Assembly: GCA_035559595.1 (NCBI GenBank)
Contig: DATMBF010000011.1
Coordinates: 1-64,000, forward strand
From: DATMBF01 sp035559595
GTDB taxonomy: Bacteria > Bacteroidota > Ignavibacteria > UBA10030
DNA length: 64,000 nucleotides
Direction: 5' to 3'
Below, piece by piece: positions 60,067-64,000 of the stretch (positions are counted from its first letter, which is position 1; the number at the start of each line of letters is the position of its first letter). The translations under genes were made by a program, and so were the position numbers. The notes beneath the pieces are model-generated. The model worked only from the letters and a program-made list of their open reading frames with translations. It had not been told where the DNA came from and made no database searches.

Positions 60067-60219
60067 TCAAAGCCCGTACGGCAACTCGACTTCGAGTCCG
60101 TCGCGGAGAATGAATAGATAGTCTTGAATTTCCCGTTCAACGCGATCAGAGGAGAACCGTTCGCCTCGTATCTCAGTCCGCGTTGGCTTTGTGCGGACGT
60201 CGTGAGAACCCACAATCAC
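60067..60219 (-). CDS. Small protein of 50 residues, unrecognised
   Basis: GTG 60219 to TGA 60067. The frame follows the Vps62-like stop without shifting and encodes GSHDVRTKPTRTEIRGERF, a charged linker, then EREIQDYLFILRDGLEVEL and ends PYGL. Third-position use (GAC GTC CGC..CTC GAA GTC GAG TTG CCG TAC GGG) is like that of neighbouring genes, and the amphipathic end looks protein-like. The start is uncertain because no ribosome binding site is strong. It could instead be an in-frame extension of the preceding gene if its TAA is read through or is an error. Confidence 0.42.
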   Translation of the reverse strand: MIVGSHDVRTKPTRTEIRGERFSSDRVEREIQDYLFILRDGLEVELPYGL

Positions 60220-60252
60220 TCTCTGCCCACGTCGACTCCACTTCTCTCCGCG

Positions 60253-61329
60253 TTACTTGAAGGGATAACTGATGTACTCTTTAGACCACGGCCCTGCAAT
60301 TGTCAGTCGTTCGGTGTATCGTTGTGCGGGATTGAAAAAGAGCGAGCCGAGAGTGCCTTTGTCGAACGAGAAGTCGAGCGCAAATGGTGCGATCCCGCGG
60401 TCAGGACCAAGAGGTCCGCTAAATCGATCGGCATCATAGTAACGCGGCACCAGAACATCGACCAACTCATCGCGATACCTCCACGCTCCGTCAAGCAGTT
60501 TTCCATCTCCGAGAAGTTCCCCGCTTACCAGCAACGGCCACAGTTTCTCAGTGATCGAGTCGAGCTGATAGGCAACTTCTCCTGACGTCCAAGTTTTGGG
60601 TTCCTCAACTGCCTCACCTTGTCGCGCTGGCCGAAAAAGGATTCCACTCCCATCTTCGAAAGTGAAACGTCCATCCTGTCCGATGACCACCTCGCTGCTG
60701 GAATCGAGCGTGCCGTAAATTCCGTGCCCCTGGGCTTCGACGAACACTGTCGTATGGCGTCCGGTTTCGTTCGGTGCCCCTGTTGAATCCACCAGCTGAA
60801 AACGCCCTGTGATCTTTGTCTTTCCTGATGAGATGCCGGAGCCAAGATTTGAATAGACATCGCTTCCATAGTGTGCCTGAGTCCATAGAAGTACCACCCG
60901 TCCGTCCGACTTCCGCACGACAACCTGGAAGTTCTCTCCGTCATTCTCATGAGTGTCGTGAAGATACAAGGTGAAATGATTCCAGTCGCGCGGATGAAAG
61001 AGATGGAAGGAGAGGAAATAATGGGTCTCCGTTTCGAGGACGGCATAGTAGACCGTCGGTTTTAACTCGAAGCGGTCGAAGTTTTCCCAGTTATTGTTTC
61101 CAACAAGATCGCCGTCGAAGTCGATATTTGAAATGATGTCCTGACGGCCCCCGGTCTTATCGGTTGCATGATAGATGAACGGTGCGTAGCGCTCGGCGAT
61201 ATGGTGGAGACGCTCCGACCGGGGAGGCTCACCAGCATTGGTTGAAAGAAGCTCTTTTGTAAACGGAACATGCGATACGGAGAGGAGAGGAACGGCGATG
61301 ATGAAGAGAATTACACTGAGTCTAGCCAT
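60253..61329 (-). CDS. Secreted Vps62-like hypothetical protein
   Basis: 358 residues with a signal peptide (RLSVILFIIAVPLLSVSHVPF). The body begins HHIAERYAPFIYHATDKTGGRQD and contains YYAVLETETHYFLSFHLFHPRDW and HENDGENFQVVVRKSDG, a pattern seen in Vps62/DUF946-like beta-rich proteins of fungi, plants and some bacteria. Several conserved His/Asp residues (HPRDW, HDTHENDGEN, QAHYGSDV, QGHGIYG) suggest metal binding. The function is not known. Confidence 0.75.
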   Translation of the reverse strand: MARLSVILFIIAVPLLSVSHVPFTKELLSTNAGEPPRSERLHHIAERYAPFIYHATDKTGGRQDIISNIDFDGDLVGNNNWENFDRFELKPTVYYAVLETETHYFLSFHLFHPRDWNHFTLYLHDTHENDGENFQVVVRKSDGRVVLLWTQAHYGSDVYSNLGSGISSGKTKITGRFQLVDSTGAPNETGRHTTVFVEAQGHGIYGTLDSSSEVVIGQDGRFTFEDGSGILFRPARQGEAVEEPKTWTSGEVAYQLDSITEKLWPLLVSGELLGDGKLLDGAWRYRDELVDVLVPRYYDADRFSGPLGPDRGIAPFALDFSFDKGTLGSLFFNPAQRYTERLTIAGPWSKEYISYPFK

Positions 61330-61433
61330 ACAGGGTGGAACTCTATCGGTTTATCTCAAAAGATGGTGGTTTTTCCCTCTTTGTCAATCTTTCTCACCCG
61401 TACGCTGTTGGTACCCGGAAGGGTTCGGGAGGT

Positions 61434-61985
61434 CTATGGAACGACGATATCTCGTTCGCCTCGAAGCGTCCCGTCTTGTTCTTTTGTCATCTTGACGATG
61501 CACGAGAAGCTTCCTTTGTTGGCATATCGGCGCACATCCTGCTCGCGCAGATATGGATCGCCATCAAATAGGAAATCGTCGATCCACTTCCCTTGTTCGC
61601 CGGGAGGGCGGACGATAGCATGAATGTGAGCAGGGTTTCGGCTCCCCGGATATGAACCGGGCTTGATCGTATGGATCGTGTATCTGCCCCTTGTGTTTGT
61701 CTTTACCCAGCCACGTAATCGCGGGCGTTGCTGGTTCCGATCGGCGTTATGATAAAGCCCCCTTGCATCCGTTTGGTAAAGATACATCACTAAACCGGCA
61801 TAGGGTGTTTTGCCGTCTGCCCGAAACATAGTCCCTGTGATGATCACTCGTTCGCCGGGTTCGTTTGCGGGGGCCAGCATGGCTGTCTCGGTCACATCGG
61901 GTGGTAAATCGGGAAACGGGACCTCCGCCTGAAACACTCCGAAAAACCAAGAAGTTGCTGAGACCAGAAGAATGAAATGAATCAT
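61434..61985 (-). CDS. Intradiol-dioxygenase-like exported protein
   Basis: 183 residues. ATG 61985 is set by AGGAGG six bases ahead; the frame is open seven codons further. Signal sequence IHFILLVSATSWFFGVFQAE. The intradiol ring-cleavage fold has TGTMFRADGKTPYAGLVMYLYQTDARGLY (in part), TNTRGRYTIHTIKPGSYPGSRNPAHIHAIV (in part) and DDFLFDGDPYL. The non-haem Fe(III) ligands (Tyr, Tyr, His, His) can be placed at the Tyr of GLY, the Tyr of GSYP and HIH. A secreted form of unknown substrate, not part of a catechol pathway here. Confidence 0.88.
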   Translation of the reverse strand: MIHFILLVSATSWFFGVFQAEVPFPDLPPDVTETAMLAPANEPGERVIITGTMFRADGKTPYAGLVMYLYQTDARGLYHNADRNQQRPRLRGWVKTNTRGRYTIHTIKPGSYPGSRNPAHIHAIVRPPGEQGKWIDDFLFDGDPYLREQDVRRYANKGSFSCIVKMTKEQDGTLRGERDIVVP

Positions 61986-62042
61986 TATGACCTCCTCGCT
62001 TTCCAAAGTAAGATGTCGGAAGAGGGAGGAAGGTTTACTCGC

Positions 62043-63134
62043 TCAGCTCGCGGAGGGAGGTTTAGAGCTCATGAGGATCGCAAGCGGTTTCAACGCTGTA
62101 ATATTCTCGAAAACGATCTTCATGGTTGCCATAATGGGAACGGCAAGGATCATTCCCCAAACGCCCCAGAGCCATCCCCAGAAAATCAGAGAAACGAGAA
62201 CGACAAGGGGGCTCATATTGAGACGGAATGCCATGAGCTTGGGTTCGAGCACATTACCCATCAGTGTTTGCATAACAGCAAGGAGGATGAGAACGAGAAT
62301 CGGGCGGGTCATGGTATCGAACTGAAGGAATGAGACGGTGACCGGCATGGCGATGGCAAAGATTGAACCGATATTCGGGATGAAATTCAGGAGGAACGAG
62401 AGGAAGCCCCACACCAGAGCAAAATCGACGCCGGTAATCCAAAGAATGAGGAAGGCCATCGCTCCTGTCCCTGCGCTGACCAGCGTTTTTGTTACGAGAT
62501 ACTGTCGCACCTGGGTCTCGATGTTCGAGATGATAGTGGAAAACTGATTTGCCTGCCGAGCTGGGAATGCCGATTTCACCTTGGCTCCGAGCTCTCCGCT
62601 GCCTGCGAGCATAAACATCATAAAGAGGAGAATGAGCGTAATGTTGGAAAAAATGTTGATGAGTGTACCCACGCCGGACGTGATTGCCGAGGTGATCGAT
62701 GAAAGCTGGAGCGCTTCGTGCCAGCGAATCTCTTCGACATTAAAACCAATGTCAGTTGCGGTGTTTGCAAGCTTTTCAAAAATCCCCGTGACGAGCAGAT
62801 TGAGACGCCGTTCGTACTTGGGGAATTCCCTCAGGAACGACTCTGTACTGGAATAGAGGATGAGGGAAAAAAGCAAGAGAACCAAAGCCATTGAAAGCAA
62901 AACCAATCCGAGTGAAATCACCATGGGAACGTTTCGTGATTTCAGCGAAACAACCAGTGGCCCAAAAATGATTGAGAGGAAAACAGAAATGACGAAGGGG
63001 AGGAGGATCGACTGCATCTCATGGAGGACGATCCCCACGGCCAAGACAACGAGAACGCCGATCAGGATGAGCAACGGATTGGTGTACTGGGGCTCAGACA
63101 TGTGACTTCGGGAGTCCGATGGCAAAGGTTTCAC
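62043..63134 (-). CDS. AI-2E-family membrane transporter (PF01594)
   Basis: 363 residues from a GTG start that overlaps the upstream stop (GTGA); ATG 63101 is an alternative. About eight helices in the family's layout: LLILIGVLVVLAVGIVLHEM, ILLPFVISVFLSIIFGPLV, then after a cytoplasmic/periplasmic stretch the signature ALVWGFLSFLLNFIPNIGSIFAIAMPVTVSFLQF (in part) and GNVLEPKLMAFRLNMSPLVVLVSLIFWGWLWGVWGMILAVP (in part). Substrates vary: AI-2, Na+/H+ exchange and others are reported for the family. Confidence 0.93.
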   Translation of the reverse strand: MKPLPSDSRSHMSEPQYTNPLLILIGVLVVLAVGIVLHEMQSILLPFVISVFLSIIFGPLVVSLKSRNVPMVISLGLVLLSMALVLLLFSLILYSSTESFLREFPKYERRLNLLVTGIFEKLANTATDIGFNVEEIRWHEALQLSSITSAITSGVGTLINIFSNITLILLFMMFMLAGSGELGAKVKSAFPARQANQFSTIISNIETQVRQYLVTKTLVSAGTGAMAFLILWITGVDFALVWGFLSFLLNFIPNIGSIFAIAMPVTVSFLQFDTMTRPILVLILLAVMQTLMGNVLEPKLMAFRLNMSPLVVLVSLIFWGWLWGVWGMILAVPIMATMKIVFENITALKPLAILMSSKPPSAS

Positions 63135-64000
63135 TCACTGGAGGCCGGTCCTTCGCCAATCCTCTGCTGAAGCCACGGGAACCATCGATTTGTCATTGCC
63201 GGAGAGACGCTTGTGAACGCGTGGCGCAAAAGATGGTATTCGGTACGCGGGTGGTCATCCGTCACCGGTGGTACGTTTTCGTAAGCCCCCTTGAGGTCAA
63301 CTTCGGTTCCAACATACAGGTTCAGCACCTCTTGTGTTCCCAAGGGTGCGCCGGTCTCCGCGAGGTCGTTCCGAACATAAGGCGCATCAAAGATTGCAGA
63401 GAAGCGATTCTCGTTCACGTTGACCGGCTGGAGTGATCCAATGAGAAAAGCTCCCCCAACGGAGAGAGGGCGAAAGACGGTAACATGTGGGAAGACATCA
63501 AAGAAAGACCTTGTCGCCATCGCAATATCATCCTGACGAGAGCCAAAGTACATCCATTGGCAAACAATGCCTTGATTGTTTAGCTTTGCCTTAATTTGTT
63601 CATAGAACCCTTTTGAATACAGCACCGTTGTCCCGGCTGCGTTGAACGGCGGGGGTGGATCAATCGTTACGATGTCGTATGCTTTCTTTGTCAGAAGGAC
63701 ATAATTTCTTCCGTCGTTAATGATAATCCTTCCTCGAGCATTGTTCAGAACTTCGTCGGCGTCAAGATGAAACAGGTCGAACATCTTCGGAACGGATGGA
63801 CAAAGTTCGACAACATCAACAGCAATGTCATGGCGTAGTGCGGAGCGGAAGGTACTGCCCATCCCAAAGGCAATAATGAGCATATCCTTTGGTTGGGGGT
63901 GGATGGCAATTGGAAGGTGCGCCATGAGTTTTGTTTCCGTGACCTTTAGGGTGGTCGCGACGCCGTCAATAAGAAGCGATGGCGTTCGCTTGGTTGAATC
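63131..64000 (-). CDS. Spermidine-synthase-like SAM-binding protein, 5' end outside window
   Basis: 289 residues are visible; the frame is open to base 64000, so the N-terminal part lies beyond. The Rossmann motif is IIAFGMGSTFRSAL, motif II VDVVELCPSV, then ARGRIIINDGRNYVLLTKKAYDIVTIDPPPP (in part) and YSKGFYEQIKAKL. Spermidine synthases have Asp-[SA]-[ST]-Asp after motif III; here the sequence is DPPPP, so polyamine synthesis is doubtful. The preceding LLIDGVATTLKVTETKLMAHLP resembles the membrane-fused spermine-synthase-like proteins common in environmental bacteria. Its stop overlaps the AI-2E family gene start. Confidence 0.85.
   Translation of the reverse strand, partial: DSTKRTPSLLIDGVATTLKVTETKLMAHLPIAIHPQPKDMLIIAFGMGSTFRSALRHDIAVDVVELCPSVPKMFDLFHLDADEVLNNARGRIIINDGRNYVLLTKKAYDIVTIDPPPPFNAAGTTVLYSKGFYEQIKAKLNNQGIVCQWMYFGSRQDDIAMATRSFFDVFPHVTVFRPLSVGGAFLIGSLQPVNVNENRFSAIFDAPYVRNDLAETGAPLGTQEVLNLYVGTEVDLKGAYENVPPVTDDHPRTEYHLLRHAFTSVSPAMTNRWFPWLQQRIGEGPASSE

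Overview
The window looks like a chromosome segment from a free-living, Gram-negative, didermic bacterium of the Bacteroidota/FCB group, most likely an Ignavibacteria/Chlorobi-type relative. The evidence is: two secreted proteins ending in type A T9SS sorting domains with the NYPNPFNP/NFPNPFNP signature; a giant Reg_prop two-component kinase; CBM9/DUF5916, DUF6588-like and toast-rack proteins; LpxH-like and TatT proteins; and a recurrent promoter pattern TTG-N20-TAnnTT that resembles the Bacteroidota -33/-7 promoter. I see no tRNA, rRNA, CRISPR array, insertion sequence or prophage.

Layout. 1-6.1 kb: a propeller histidine kinase, two small secreted/OmpA genes, a NarL-type regulator and a lipoprotein, with two copies of a 20-bp dyad flanking the unit. 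6.1-7.5 kb: DinB protein, a frameshifted membrane gene and a structured non-coding stretch. 7.5-14 kb: rlmN, adk, a glycerophosphodiesterase, a DUF6588-like protein and a TPR lipoprotein with a catalytically degenerate CHAT domain. 14-26.5 kb: toast-rack protein and ECF sigma factor, tmk, S41 protease, deoxynucleoside kinase, orphan metal/cobalamin-type binding protein, STAS protein, secF, secD, a PpiD-like foldase and a barrel protein. 26.5-33 kb: aroK-aroB, a T9SS cargo protein, a class A penicillin-binding protein and an LpxH-like hydrolase. 33-39 kb: a CusS/CusR-like two-component system divergent from a tatT-dctPQM TRAP transporter operon.

39-47 kb is the most interesting block. It reads, on the minus strand, as an ECF sigma factor, a membrane anti-sigma factor with a ZAS zinc motif and Fn3-like C-terminal domain, a membrane-anchored TPR-CHAT protease with intact His/Cys dyad, and a very large T9SS-exported propeller/Fn3 protein. 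The anti-sigma and exported-protein genes are both preceded by the same 20-bp motif (CTTGGCCrTACCATArGATA), while the sigma gene itself has a general-type promoter. I infer a protease-controlled sigma regulon, comparable in logic to the TPR-CHAT/Csx30/RpoE circuit of type III-E CRISPR systems but without any CRISPR component.

47-64 kb: membrane, CBM9/DUF5916, YdeI-like, inhibitor-like, GNAT and dodecin genes; a large propeller-amidohydrolase; an FAD oxidoreductase; a ZIP-family transporter carrying an inserted cyclic-nucleotide-binding domain; a tandem ACT protein; a haem-binding protein; a hotdog thioesterase; a 50-residue ORF; a Vps62-like secreted protein; an intradiol-dioxygenase-like protein; an AI-2E family membrane protein; and a spermidine-synthase-like protein cut by the window end.
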